64,000 bases of DNA from Paracoccus sp. TOH (GTDB lineage Bacteria; Pseudomonadota; Alphaproteobacteria; Rhodobacterales; Rhodobacteraceae). Position 1 is the stretch's first letter, and every line of letters starts with the position of its first letter. The stretch lies in the NCBI RefSeq assembly GCF_030388245.1, contig NZ_CP098362.1, positions 186,001-250,000 of the forward strand, given 5' to 3'. Position numbers and translations under genes: made by a program. The notes beneath the pieces were generated by a model. It did no database searches and was not told the DNA's origin. It worked only from the letters and a program-made list of their open reading frames with translations. This document shows positions 16,324 to 26,315 of this stretch, in pieces.

Positions 16324-17378
16324 CCGAGACGGCGACCCTTGCCGGCCGGCTTCGGGTCCGGCCCCACCTCTGGCTTCTCGTCTGGCGCGGGGCCTTCGGG
16401 CTGGGCCTGCTGCTGGCGGCGATCCTGGCCGGGGTCGTCATCGGCGAGACGCCGCTGCCGGTTGCGACGGTGACGGCGGAGCTTGCCAACAAGCTCGGGG
16501 GGGCCGGGTTTCCGGTCGATCCCATCGACGCGGCCATCGTCTGGAACTACCGGATACCGCGCATCCTGGTCGCCGCCGCCTGCGGGGCGGGGCTGGCGCT
16601 GTCGGGCGTGGTGCTGCAGGCGCTGATCCGCAACGCCCTTGCCGATCCCTACCTGCTGGGCGTCTCGGCCGGGGCCTCCACCGGCGCGGTGGCGGTGGCG
16701 ATCCTGGGGGTCGGCGGCGGGACGCTGGGGCTTTCGACCGGCGCCTTCATCGGCGCGCTGCTGGCTTTCGCACTGGTCTCGACCCTGGCGCGGGCCGCGG
16801 GCGGCGGGTCGGCGCAACTGGTTCTGGCCGGAATCGCCGGGTCGCAGCTTTTCAACGCGCTGACCAGCTTCTTCATCGCCAAATCCGCCAATGCCGAACA
16901 GGCGCGCGGGATCATGTTCTGGCTTCTGGGCAACCTGTCCGGCGTACGCTGGCCCGACGTCGCGCTGGCCGGGCCGGTCGCGCTGGCGGGGTTCCTGGCC
17001 TGCTGCTGGCACATCCGCGCGCTGGACGGCTTTGCCTTCGGCGCGCAATCCGCGGCGGCGCTTGGCATCCCGGTCCGCTGGGTGCAGGCGGTGCTGATCG
17101 GGGCAATCACGCTGATGACGGCGGTGATGGTCAGCCTTGTCGGCTCCATCGGCTTCGTCGGCCTTGTCATCCCCCATGCCGTGCGCCTTGCGGTCGGGCC
17201 TCGGCATGGCCGTTTGGTGCCCTGGTCGGCATTGGCCGGGGCGGTGTTCCTGATCGTCGCCGACATCGCCTCGCGGATGTTGATCCCCGGGCAGGTGGTG
17301 TCGATCGGCGTCGTCACCGCCTTGGTCGGCGCGCCGGGCTTCGCCCTGATCCTGATCCGCAGCCGGAGACGGGGATGA
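16320..17378 (+). CDS. ABC transporter permease, FecCD/BtuC family
   Basis: 352 aa inner-membrane protein. The family motif region is IPRILVAAACGAGLALSGVVLQALIRNALADPYLLGVSAGASTGAV, with SIGFVGLVIPHAVRLAVGPRHGRLVPWSALAGAVFLIVADIASR near the end, as in BtuC/FhuB. About ten membrane helices are expected. Start and stop overlap the neighbouring genes by four bases each. It should form a homodimeric channel working with the adjacent ATPase and binding protein to import the riboswitch-linked ligand, probably a corrinoid. Confidence 0.88.
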   Translation: MTETATLAGRLRVRPHLWLLVWRGAFGLGLLLAAILAGVVIGETPLPVATVTAELANKLGGAGFPVDPIDAAIVWNYRIPRILVAAACGAGLALSGVVLQALIRNALADPYLLGVSAGASTGAVAVAILGVGGGTLGLSTGAFIGALLAFALVSTLARAAGGGSAQLVLAGIAGSQLFNALTSFFIAKSANAEQARGIMFWLLGNLSGVRWPDVALAGPVALAGFLACCWHIRALDGFAFGAQSAAALGIPVRWVQAVLIGAITLMTAVMVSLVGSIGFVGLVIPHAVRLAVGPRHGRLVPWSALAGAVFLIVADIASRMLIPGQVVSIGVVTALVGAPGFALILIRSRRRG

Positions 17379-18142
17379 GACTGTCCACCACCGCCCTGGG
17401 CTGGAAGGCCGGGCCGCGCCGCATCGTCGAGGACGTGACGCTTGAGATCGCGTCAGGCGAGACCTTCGGCCTGATCGGCCCCAACGGCTCGGGCAAGTCG
17501 ACGCTGCTGCGGCTGATCGCCGGGCTGCTGCCGCGCGCCGAGGGCGAGGTGCGGCTGGACGGCACATCGCTGTCCCGGCTGTCCCGGCGGCAGATCGCCC
17601 GTCGCATCGCCCTGGTCGAACAGCAGGCCGATACCGACGAGTCGCTCTCTGTCCGCGCTGCCGTCGAGCTGGGCCGCACCCCATGGCTGTCGGCGCTGCA
17701 GCCGCTTGGCGCGGCGGATGCGCAGATCGTCGATCAGGCGCTGGCCGCGGTCGGCATGGCCCAGATGACCGGCGCGCATTGGCCCACCCTGTCGGGGGGC
17801 GAGCGCCAGCGCGTGCATATCGCCCGCGCCCTGGCGCAGCGCCCCCGGCTTCTGCTGCTGGACGAGCCGACCAACCATCTGGACATCCACCACCAGCTTG
17901 CGCTGCTGCGGCTGGTGGACCGCCTGCCGGTGACGGTGATCCTGGCGCTGCACGACCTGAACCAGGCCATGGGCTGCGACCGGTTGGGGGTGATGGCGGA
18001 CGGGCGCCTGATCGCCTGCGGCCGGCCCCGGGATGTGCTGACCCCTGCCCGCCTGGCCCGGACCTTCCGCGTCGGCGCGACGGCCCTGACCGACCCGGCC
18101 GACCACGCCACTCTGCTTCGCTTTCGCTGCCTCGAAGAATAG
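17375..18142 (+). CDS. ABC transporter ATP-binding protein, BtuD/FecE family
   Basis: 255 aa. Walker A GPNGSGKST, Q-loop in VEQQ, signature LSGGERQRV, Walker B LLLLDEPTNHLD and the switch histidine in LALHDLN are all present. The THLSGGER-type arrangement and the late tail (GRPRDVLTPARLARTFRV) are typical of metal-chelate importers. It is the third gene of the riboswitch operon, with its start overlapping the permease stop. The ~190 bases after its stop contain an imperfect stem (CCGCAAGG ... CTTTGCGG, near 18196-18225), possibly a shared terminator with the convergent hydrolase gene. Confidence 0.9.
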   Translation: MRLSTTALGWKAGPRRIVEDVTLEIASGETFGLIGPNGSGKSTLLRLIAGLLPRAEGEVRLDGTSLSRLSRRQIARRIALVEQQADTDESLSVRAAVELGRTPWLSALQPLGAADAQIVDQALAAVGMAQMTGAHWPTLSGGERQRVHIARALAQRPRLLLLDEPTNHLDIHHQLALLRLVDRLPVTVILALHDLNQAMGCDRLGVMADGRLIACGRPRDVLTPARLARTFRVGATALTDPADHATLLRFRCLEE

Positions 18143-18329
18143 CGGCGGACCCCGCGTGCCGCGCCGCTGCATTCATCAGGCGCGGATGTTCAACCGCAAG
18201 GGAAGCGGGTTCCTCCTTTGCGGCCCGCGCCGCATCGCGTCAGAATGACGCCGCGCTGCCAGCAGGCAGTCTGCAGTCTGCCGGGGGCTTCGGCACGTTT
18301 CAGGCCCGGTTCAGCGCCCTGCGCCCCCC

Positions 18330-19142
18330 TCACCGGCCCAGCCGGGCCAGCGCGGTCAGTTGCGCGCCGGCCGGGTCGGCAAGGTCGTCCAGCACCTGGA
18401 AATGGTCGCAACCGGCAACATGCAGCAGCGCCGCCGGCTGGCCCGCCCGCCGGCAGGCCGCGGCGTAATCGTCGGATTGCCGCATCAGTTCGGGCAGCTC
18501 CCCGGCCCCGACCGCGACCAGCGTCGGCGCGCCGGCAGCGATGTGGCGCTGCGGGCTGCAGGCGGCGATCTCGGCCGGGGTCAGTTGCAGCTTGTCGTTC
18601 AGCGCCCCCAGGCCGATGGGCTCAAGATCGAACAGGCCGCTGATCGCCAGCACCGAGCCCACCGCCGGGTGGCCGCGATGCATGGCGGCCAGGTGCCCGC
18701 CGGCGGAATGCCCGGCCAGGCAGAGCGGCCGCCCGGCAATCCGGGGCGCCAGATGATCGAGCAGGCGCCCGATCTCGGCCACGATCTGCGTCATCGGGGC
18801 CTCGGGCGCCAGCGTGTATTCGGCCAGGATCACGTCATGGCCGCGCGCCATCGGCCCGGCGGCGCAAAAGGCGAAATCCTCCTTGACGCAGCTTTGCCAA
18901 TAGCCGCCGTGGATGAAGACGAAGACCGGCGCATCCGGCCTGCCGCAGGACAACCAGTCGTAGGTCTGGCGCGCGCCGGGGCCGTAATGCAGGTCGCGCC
19001 GGCAATCCTGCTCGGCATAGAGGGCGGCGCTGCGGGCGCGGAAGTCCCGCATCAGCCCCGGAAAATCCGCAAGCCTGCCGGTGTTGCTGTAGGCCGTGTC
19101 CAGGTCCTGTCGGGTCATGCCGCGATAGATCGCCGTCGCCAT
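18330..19142 (-). CDS. Alpha/beta hydrolase, arylformamidase (kynurenine formamidase)-like
   Basis: 270 aa. The oxyanion motif FVFIHGGYW and the nucleophile elbow GHSAGGHLA are those of esterase/lipase-type arylformamidases, and a C-terminal GCDHFQVLDDL supplies the catalytic histidine. Kynurenine formamidases release formate from N-formylkynurenine, a step of tryptophan breakdown that leads to anthranilate. The gene is last in the leftward operon that also encodes a LIV-type importer and is adjacent to a 2-aminobenzoate pathway, so a formyl- or acyl-anthranilate substrate is plausible. Its start directly follows the livF stop (no gap). The exact substrate is not proven. Confidence 0.72.
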   Translation of the reverse strand: MATAIYRGMTRQDLDTAYSNTGRLADFPGLMRDFRARSAALYAEQDCRRDLHYGPGARQTYDWLSCGRPDAPVFVFIHGGYWQSCVKEDFAFCAAGPMARGHDVILAEYTLAPEAPMTQIVAEIGRLLDHLAPRIAGRPLCLAGHSAGGHLAAMHRGHPAVGSVLAISGLFDLEPIGLGALNDKLQLTPAEIAACSPQRHIAAGAPTLVAVGAGELPELMRQSDDYAAACRRAGQPAALLHVAGCDHFQVLDDLADPAGAQLTALARLGR

Positions 19143-19828
<686 letters not shown>

Positions 19829-19832
<4 letters not shown>

Positions 19833-20593
19833 GCCTCCTCTCCCAGGTAGGAGCGCCGCACCTCGGGATTGGCGCGGATCTCGGCGACGCTGCCGCTGGC
19901 GATGATCCGGCCGTAGACCAGCACCGAGATGCGGTCGGCCAGCGCGAAGACCGCGTCCATGTCATGCTCGACCAGCAGGATCGGCGCCTCGGCGCGCAGT
20001 TCCGACAGGATGGCGGTCAATTGCCGCCCGCCCTCCAGCCCCATGCCGGCCATCGGCTCGTCCAGCAGGAAGGCGCGCGGGCGCAGCGCCAGGGCCATGG
20101 CGATCTCCAGCTTGCGGCGCTCGCCATGCGACAGCGTCGCGGCGGGGACCAGCTGCCGCCCGGCCAGACCCGCCTGCTCGATATGGAACAGGGCGGGCTC
20201 GGTCAGCTTGCGGTCGGCCAGCGCCGGCAGGTGAAAGCGGAACACCGCGCCGCTGGCCCCGGCCACGGCCAGCATGACGTTCTGCAGCACGGTGAAATCC
20301 GGGATCACCGAGGACACCTGGAAGCTGCGCGCCAGCCCCAGCCGTGCCCGCGCCGCCGCGTCCAGCGTATCGATCACCTGCCCCTCGAAGCGGATGCTGC
20401 CGACGTCGGGCCGGATCTCGCCGACGATCTGCTTGATCAGCGTGGACTTGCCGGCGCCGTTCGGGCCGATCAGGGCGTGGATCTCGCCCGCCCGCAGGTC
20501 CAGGCTGACATCGTCGGTCGCCAGCAAGGCGCCGAAGGACTTGCGCAGGCCGCGGATCTCCAGGATGGGCTCGTTGCGTTTCGGCTCAGGCAT
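19829..20593 (-). CDS. livG: LIV-type ABC transporter ATP-binding protein LivG
   Basis: 254 aa. Walker A GPNGAGKST, LSHGERRKLEIAMAL in place of the standard signature (as usual in LivG), Walker B FLLDEPMAGMG and ILLVEHDMDAVF are present. It overlaps livM upstream by eight bases and livF downstream by four, consistent with translational coupling. It pairs with LivF as the ATPase heterodimer of the importer. Confidence 0.9.
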
Positions 20594-21578
20594 GGCGGCC
20601 CCTTCCCGTAACGATGCCGATCAGTCCGCCCGGCGCGAACAGAACGATGGCCAGCAGCAGAAGGCCCAGCAGCGCCTGCCAGTAATCGCTGATGCCACCC
20701 AGCACATGCTCCAGCAGGATGAAGATCGCCGCACCCGCGACCGGGCCGCAAAGCCGCCCCACGCCGCCCAGGATGACGAAGACCATGATCTCGCCCGACA
20801 TGTGCCAGGACAGCATGGCCGGGCTGACGAAACGGTTGAGATCGGCGTAAAGCGACCCCGCCAGCCCGACGATCATCCCCGACAGCACGAAAGCCATCAG
20901 CCGGATGGCATAGGGGCGGATGCCGACGGCGACGGTGCGCTGGTCGTTCTGCCGCGCCGCCTGCAAGGCCAGGCCGAAGCGCGACTGCGTGACCACGGCG
21001 GTAAAGCCCAGCGCCACGGCCAGCAGCACGGCGCAGATGGCGAAATACTGGATCGGGGCGAAGGTGTTCAGGCCGGGAAAGCTGTTGCGGACATAGAAGC
21101 TCAGCCCGTCCTCGCCGCCATAGCGCGGCCAGCTGATGGCGAAGTAATAAAGCATCTGCGCGAAGGCCAGCGTCACCATGATGAAATAGACGCCCGAGGT
21201 GCGCAAGGACAGCGCCCCGATGGCCAGCGCCGCCAGCCCCGCCGCCAGCATCGCCATGGGCCAGATGCCCAGCATCTCGTTGCTGCCCATGACGGTGAAG
21301 GGCAGCGTGGCGACCGGCGTGCCGGCGGCGGCATGGCTGGCCAGGATCCCGGTCACATAGCCGCCGATGCCGAAGAAGGCGGCATGGCCGAACGAGATCA
21401 GCCCGCCATAGCCCAGCGCCAGGTTCAGCCCCACCCCGGCCAGGCCGAAGATCGCCGCCTTGGTCGCCAGCGTGACGGCAAAGCCCTCGCCCAGCAGATG
21501 CGCGGCGATGGCGGTGGCGACCAGCAGGGCCAGGATGGCCAGGTTGATCGCGGTGTCGCGGGTCAGCATCGCGCGCAT
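20586..21578 (-). CDS. livM: LIV-type ABC transporter permease LivM
   Basis: 330 aa inner-membrane protein with multiple hydrophobic helices. The conserved LNLALGYGGLISFGHAAFFGIGGYV and the later SAVLGxxAG-type region with ILGGVGRLCGPVAGA are LivM hallmarks. Three bases separate it from livH. It forms the heterodimeric channel with LivH. Confidence 0.9.
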   Translation of the reverse strand: MRAMLTRDTAINLAILALLVATAIAAHLLGEGFAVTLATKAAIFGLAGVGLNLALGYGGLISFGHAAFFGIGGYVTGILASHAAAGTPVATLPFTVMGSNEMLGIWPMAMLAAGLAALAIGALSLRTSGVYFIMVTLAFAQMLYYFAISWPRYGGEDGLSFYVRNSFPGLNTFAPIQYFAICAVLLAVALGFTAVVTQSRFGLALQAARQNDQRTVAVGIRPYAIRLMAFVLSGMIVGLAGSLYADLNRFVSPAMLSWHMSGEIMVFVILGGVGRLCGPVAGAAIFILLEHVLGGISDYWQALLGLLLLAIVLFAPGGLIGIVTGRGRHA

Positions 21579-21581
21579 GGT

Positions 21582-22496
21582 TCAGCTCCTCGCCCCGAAC
21601 AGCCCCTGCGGCCGCAGGATCAGTACCACGGCCATCAGCACATAGATCAGCACCGAGGCCAGCGAGGCCCCGACGGTATTGGCGCTCGAGGCGTCCAGCA
21701 CCTGCCCGAACAGATCCGGCAGCAGCGCCTTGCCCAGCGTGTCGGTCATGCCGACCAGCAGCGCGCCGATGAAGGCGCCCTTGATCGAGCCGATGCCGCC
21801 GATCACCACCACCACGAAGGCCAGGATCAGCACCGGCTCGCCCATGCCGACCTGCACCGACTGGATCGTGCCGACCAGCGCCCCCGCCAACCCCGCCAGC
21901 GCCGCGCCAAGCGCGAAGACGATGGTGTAGAGCCGGGCGATATCCACCCCCAGCGCGCCGATCATCTCGCGATCCGCCTCGCCGGCGCGGATGCGGATGC
22001 CCAGCCGCGTGCGGGTGATCAGCCACCACAGGCCCAGGGCCACCGCCGCGCCGAAGCCGATGATCACCAGCCGGAACAGCGGATAATGCAGCCCGCCCGG
22101 CAGCAGCACCGCCCCGGAAAGCGAGGGCGGCAGCTTGAGGTAAAGCGGAAACGATCCGAACAGCCAGCGCGTGCCCTCGGAAAACACCAGGATCAGCGCG
22201 AAGGTCGCCAGCACCTGGTCCAGATGGTCGCGGGCGTAAAGCCGGCGGATCACCGCGATCTCGACCAGCGCGCCCGCGGCGGCGGCCGCCGCCAGGCTCG
22301 CCGCCAGCCCCAGCCAGAACGAGCCGGTGGCCGCCGCCACCACCGCGCAGGCGAAGGCCCCGGTCATGTAGAGCGAGCCATGCGCAAGGTTGATCAGCCC
22401 CATGACGCCGAAGACCAGGGTCAGCCCGGCCGCCATCAGAAACAGCATCATCCCGTATTGCAGGCCGTTCAGCGCCTGCTCGGCCAGAAGCATCAC
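21582..22496 (-). CDS. livH: LIV-type ABC transporter permease LivH
   Basis: 304 aa inner-membrane protein. GLQYGMMLFLMAAGLTLVFGVMGLINLAHG near the N-terminus and VVVVIGGIGSIKGAFIGALLVG near the C-terminus are diagnostic. The frame opens with GTG at 22496 followed immediately by ATG at 22493; GGGAGAG upstream fits either. It lies 57 bases after the binding-protein gene and begins the membrane part of the importer. Confidence 0.9.
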   Translation of the reverse strand: MMLLAEQALNGLQYGMMLFLMAAGLTLVFGVMGLINLAHGSLYMTGAFACAVVAAATGSFWLGLAASLAAAAAAGALVEIAVIRRLYARDHLDQVLATFALILVFSEGTRWLFGSFPLYLKLPPSLSGAVLLPGGLHYPLFRLVIIGFGAAVALGLWWLITRTRLGIRIRAGEADREMIGALGVDIARLYTIVFALGAALAGLAGALVGTIQSVQVGMGEPVLILAFVVVVIGGIGSIKGAFIGALLVGMTDTLGKALLPDLFGQVLDASSANTVGASLASVLIYVLMAVVLILRPQGLFGARS

Positions 22497-22553
22497 CGCT
22501 TTCTCTCCCGATTGGCCAGGGGGCCGGGCCGTGTCGGTCCGGCCCGGCAGGGC

Positions 22554-23699
22554 TTACATCTTGCACTGCTCGGCATAGGCGTCGCCATGGTCGGCCATGG
22601 CCGGGCCGATGATCTTGTTGGTCAGCACGTCGCCTTCCTTGACCACCTCGCGCACGTAATAGTCCTGGATCGGGTGCTGGTTCGGGCCAAAGCGGAACTT
22701 GCCGCGCACGCTGGGGAAATCCGCCTCGGCCAGCGCGGCGCGGAAGGCGTCGGCATCGCCCACATCGGCCTTGGCGATGGCCGAGAGGAGCAGGTTGGCC
22801 GTGTCATAGGCCTGCGCCGCGTAAAGCGAGGGCAGCCGGCCGTATTCGGCCTGGAAGGTTTCGACGAAGGTCTTGTTCGCCTCGTTCTCCAGGTCCTTGG
22901 ACCATTGCGCGGTGTTCTTGACCCCCAGCGCGGCATCGCCCACGGCGGGCAGGATGTCCTGGCTGAAGCTGAAGGCCGGGCCGATCAGCGGCTTGCCGAC
23001 GCCGGATTCGGCATATTGCTTCATGAAGGCGATGCCCATGCCGCCCGGCAGGAAGAAGAACACCGCATCCGCGTCGCTGGCGCGGATCTGGGCGATCTCG
23101 CCGGCGTAATCGGTCTGGCCGACCTGGGTATAGACCTCGCTGACCACCTCGCCCTTGTAATAGCGCTTGAAACCCGCCAGCGAATCCTGCCCGGCGGGAT
23201 AGTTCGGCGCCATGATGAAGACCTTGCCGATGCCGGCATCGGTGGCATGGGCCCCCGCCGCCTCGTGCAGGTTGTCATTCTGGTAGGAAACCGAGAAATA
23301 TTTCGGGTTGCAGCCGGCCCCGGCAAGCTGCGAGGGCGCGGCATTGGTGGACAGGTAGAACTTGTCCTGCGCCACCGCCGCCGGCACCACCGCCATGGCG
23401 AGGTTCGACCAGACGATGCCGGTCAGCACGTCCACCTGCTTGGACTGGATCATCTTGTCGGCGATCTGCACCGCGACATCGGGTTTCTGCTGGTCGTCCT
23501 CGATCACCAGCTCGACCGCCTGGCCCGCCTCGCCGGCGTTCTTCAACGCCAGCAGGAAGCCGTCGCGCGTATCGACGCCCAGCCCGGCGCCGCCGCCCGA
23601 CAGCGTGGTGATCATCCCGACCTTGACGCCCTCGGCCTGGGCGGCCCCGGCCAGCGCCAGCGCGGCGGCGCCGCCGATCAGCAGCCTTTTCAGTTTCAT
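22554..23699 (-). CDS. ABC transporter substrate-binding protein, LIV/aromatic-acid type
   Basis: 381 aa. Signal peptide MKLKRLLIGGAAALALAGAAQA, then a type I periplasmic-binding fold (VKVGMITTLSGGGAGLGVDTRDGFLLALKN). The body has the aromatic-acid-binder style seen next to benzoate and aminobenzoate catabolic genes. It is transcribed leftward ahead of livH, with a 57-base gap that allows high expression of the binding protein. Two cysteines (GAGCNPKYF, EQCKM) bracket much of the mature chain. The substrate is inferred from context to be 2-aminobenzoate or a related compound. Confidence 0.85.
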   Translation of the reverse strand: MKLKRLLIGGAAALALAGAAQAEGVKVGMITTLSGGGAGLGVDTRDGFLLALKNAGEAGQAVELVIEDDQQKPDVAVQIADKMIQSKQVDVLTGIVWSNLAMAVVPAAVAQDKFYLSTNAAPSQLAGAGCNPKYFSVSYQNDNLHEAAGAHATDAGIGKVFIMAPNYPAGQDSLAGFKRYYKGEVVSEVYTQVGQTDYAGEIAQIRASDADAVFFFLPGGMGIAFMKQYAESGVGKPLIGPAFSFSQDILPAVGDAALGVKNTAQWSKDLENEANKTFVETFQAEYGRLPSLYAAQAYDTANLLLSAIAKADVGDADAFRAALAEADFPSVRGKFRFGPNQHPIQDYYVREVVKEGDVLTNKIIGPAMADHGDAYAEQCKM

Positions 23700-23799
23700 G
23701 ACAAACTCCCTGTTTTGAAGCGACGATTGGTTGTCGCATGTTTTTATGATGCGGCGGCGGGCTGCAACGGCTTTCGCGCCCCCGGCCCGCCACCCGTGG

Positions 23800-25440
23800 T
23801 CATGCCCGCCCTTCCAGCAGGCGAAAACGCTGGATCTTGCCGCTTTCGGTCTTGGGCAGCGCCTCGGTGAACACCACCCGGCGCGGATACTTGAAGGGCG
23901 CGATCACCGCCTTGACGTGATCCTGCAGACCCTTGGCCATGGCCTCGCCCGCCGCGGCGCCGGGGCGCAGGACGACATGCGCCTCGACGATCTGGCCGCG
24001 CGCCTCGTCCGGGGCGCCGACCACGGCGCATTCCAGCACGTCGGGATGCGCCAGCAGCGCCGCCTCGACCTCGGGGCCGGCGATATTGTAGCCAGAGGAG
24101 ATGATGATGCCGTCGGTGCGGGCGGCAAAGTGGAAATAGCCCTGCTCGTCCTGCCAGAAACTGTCGCCGGTCAGGTTCCAGCCGTCCTGCACATAGGCGC
24201 GCTGCTTGTCGGGGTCGGCCAGATAGCGGCAGCCGACCGGGCCGCGCACCGCCAGCCGCCCGGTCTCGCCCGGCGGCAGCCCGCAGCCGTCCGGGCCGAC
24301 GATCCGCGCCTCGTAGCCCGCGACGGGGCGGCCGGTGCAGGCCGGGCGGCTGTCGCTGACGCGGTTGGTCAGGAAGATGTGCAGCATCTCGGTCGAACCG
24401 ATGCCGTCCAGCATCGGCTTGCCGGTCTTCTGCATCCATTCCTCGTAGACCGGCGCCGGCAGCGTCTCGCCGGCCGAGACGGCGGCGCGCAGGCTGGACA
24501 GGTCCGCCCCCTCGTCCATCGCCCGCATCATCACCCGATAGGCGGTCGGCGCGGTGAAGCAGATGGTGGCGCGGTATTTCTGGATGATCTCGACCATGTT
24601 CGGCGGCGTGGCGTTTTCCAGCAGCGCGGCCGAGGCGCCGAAGCGCAGCGGAAACACCGCCAGCCCGCCCAGCCCGAAGGTGAAGGCCAGCGGCGGCGAG
24701 CCGACGAAGACATCCTCGGGCCGCACCTGCAGCACCTCCCGGGCATAGCCGTCGGCGATGATCAGGATGTCGCGGTGGAAATGCATCGTCGCCTTGGGTT
24801 CGCCCGTGGTGCCCGAGGTGAAGCCCAGCAGCGCCACGTCGTCGCGGCCGGTCCGCACCGCCTGAAACCGCACCGGCTGGGACAGGGCGGCGCGGTCCAG
24901 CTCGGCATCGTGGTTCGCGGTGCCGTCGAAGCCGATCACGGTCTTCAGGTGCCGGCTGTCCTTGGCGGCCAGCGCCAGCTCGTCGATCAGCCTTGTGTCG
25001 CAAAGCGCGTGGCTGACCTGTGCCTTGTCGATGATCTTGGCCAGCTCGGCCGCGCGCAGCATCGGCATGGTGTTGACCACCACCGCGCCGGCCTTGGTCG
25101 CCGCCAGCCAGCAGGCCACCATGGCCGGGTTGTTGGCCGAGCGGATCAGCACCCGGTTGCCGGGCCGCAGGCCGTAAGTTTCGACCAGCGCATGGGCGAT
25201 GCGGTTGGTCCAGTCGGTCAGCTCCTTGTAGCTGCGGATGCGGCCGTTGCCGATCAGCGCGATATGGTCGCCGAAACCCTTCTCGACCATGCGGTCGGTC
25301 AGCTCGACCGCGGCATTCAGGTATTCGGGATAGTCGAAACCCTCGAGCAGCAGCCGCGGCCAAAGCTCGGCCGGCGGCAGGTTGTCGCGCGGGAAGGTAT
25401 CGACATGCGCCGAGGGTCCGAGCGGCGGATTGCCTGTCAT
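23800..25440 (-). CDS. abmG: 2-aminobenzoate-CoA ligase (benzoate-CoA ligase family)
   Basis: 546 aa adenylate-forming enzyme. The P-loop-like GFTSGTTGEPKATMH, the GIGSTEMLHIF motif, TGDSFWQDEQGYF and the catalytic C-terminal lysine in LPKTESGKIQRF are in the expected order. It activates an aromatic acid with ATP and CoA in the cytosol. The nearby bifunctional monooxygenase/reductase of the 2-aminobenzoyl-CoA type makes 2-aminobenzoate the likely substrate; benzoate is the main alternative. The start at 25440 follows a GGGAG site. The 100 bases after its stop, before the binding-protein gene, may hold an extra promoter for the importer. Confidence 0.85.
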   Translation of the reverse strand: MTGNPPLGPSAHVDTFPRDNLPPAELWPRLLLEGFDYPEYLNAAVELTDRMVEKGFGDHIALIGNGRIRSYKELTDWTNRIAHALVETYGLRPGNRVLIRSANNPAMVACWLAATKAGAVVVNTMPMLRAAELAKIIDKAQVSHALCDTRLIDELALAAKDSRHLKTVIGFDGTANHDAELDRAALSQPVRFQAVRTGRDDVALLGFTSGTTGEPKATMHFHRDILIIADGYAREVLQVRPEDVFVGSPPLAFTFGLGGLAVFPLRFGASAALLENATPPNMVEIIQKYRATICFTAPTAYRVMMRAMDEGADLSSLRAAVSAGETLPAPVYEEWMQKTGKPMLDGIGSTEMLHIFLTNRVSDSRPACTGRPVAGYEARIVGPDGCGLPPGETGRLAVRGPVGCRYLADPDKQRAYVQDGWNLTGDSFWQDEQGYFHFAARTDGIIISSGYNIAGPEVEAALLAHPDVLECAVVGAPDEARGQIVEAHVVLRPGAAAGEAMAKGLQDHVKAVIAPFKYPRRVVFTEALPKTESGKIQRFRLLEGRA

Positions 25441-25507
25441 CTTCAATCTCCCTGTTGGGCGGGCCGGCATCTTGTCGTGCCTTGGCCCGCGGGCGCCCCG
25501 CCCCCGG

Positions 25508-25906
25508 TCAGCCGGGGATCACGGCGGTTGCCTCGATCTCGACCTTGGCGCGGTCCTCGACCAGGGCCACGACCTGCACCAGCGCCATGGCTGGGTAGTG
25601 CCGGCCGATGATCTGCTTGTAGGCCTGACCGATGCCCTTGAGCGCCGCCAGGTATTCGCGCTTGTCGGTGACATACCAGGTCAGCCGGACCAGATGCTCG
25701 GGCCGGGCGCCGGCCTCGGCCAGCACGGCGACGATGGATCGCAGGGTGATGCGCACCTGTTCGGCGAAATCGTCGGTCTCGAATTCCTGCTGCTCGTTCC
25801 AGCCGATCATGCCGCCGGTGAACACCATGCGCCCGGTGGCGGCGATGCCGTTGGAATAGCCCGGCGTCGCCTTCCAGTTCCTCGGATGCAGAACCTCATG
25901 CACCAT
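25508..25906 (-). CDS. RidA/YjgF-family protein
   Basis: 132 aa. The sequence (VFTGGMIGWNEQQEFETDDFAEQVRITLRSIVAVLAEAGARPEHLVRLTWYV in outline) shows the RidA fold, but the canonical arginine of imine deaminases is not evident in the usual C-terminal position, where VEIEATAVIPG stands. RidA relatives in aromatic pathways may act on enamine or imine intermediates. The 2-aminobenzoyl-CoA pathway releases ammonia from a ring amine, which would fit. It overlaps the thioesterase gene by 11 bases. Confidence 0.8.
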   Translation of the reverse strand: MVHEVLHPRNWKATPGYSNGIAATGRMVFTGGMIGWNEQQEFETDDFAEQVRITLRSIVAVLAEAGARPEHLVRLTWYVTDKREYLAALKGIGQAYKQIIGRHYPAMALVQVVALVEDRAKVEIEATAVIPG

Positions 25907-26315
25907 CGCATGCCTCCATGAATGCGGTCATCTTGCGGCGGATCGCCTCGGGCCAGGGCGCCGCGCGGCCCTCGGGCGTGACCCAGACCAGGGTCGAGAC
26001 GCAATGCAGGCGTTGCTGCCCGCCGGCGCTGGCCCGCTGCGCCAGCCGGGCGCTGGAGCGGCCGACATGCTGCACCTCCAGCGCGAATTCCAGCATCTCG
26101 CCCAAGCGCGAGGGCGCGCGGAAGCCGGCGTCGATCTGCACCGTCGGGACCGAGCAGCGTTCCTCGACATGGATGCGGGCGAAGGGATAGGCCAGCACCT
26201 CGGCGAAGAAGTTCTCGATCACCGAGTTCAGCATCTCGAAGTAACGGGGATAGAAGACGATCCCCGCCGGGTCGCAATGGTTGAACTCGACCTGGATCCG
26301 GCGGCGATAGCGCAT
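25896..26315 (-). CDS. Acyl-CoA thioesterase, 4-hydroxybenzoyl-CoA thioesterase family
   Basis: 139 aa hot-dog fold protein. VEFNHCDPAGIVFYPRYFEMLNSV contains the D-x-A-G-I-V-Y/F active-site motif with the catalytic aspartate. In the operon it probably hydrolyses an aromatic or ring-derived CoA ester to recycle CoA. It starts on the base where the cupin gene ends and overlaps the RidA gene, so the three are tightly coupled. Confidence 0.85.
   Translation of the reverse strand: MRYRRRIQVEFNHCDPAGIVFYPRYFEMLNSVIENFFAEVLAYPFARIHVEERCSVPTVQIDAGFRAPSRLGEMLEFALEVQHVGRSSARLAQRASAGGQQRLHCVSTLVWVTPEGRAAPWPEAIRRKMTAFMEACDGA

Noticed and set aside
20274..23870. A 1198-residue rightward open frame
   Set aside because: It lies opposite the livGMHK genes, is rich in arginine, histidine and glutamine, and shows no domain.
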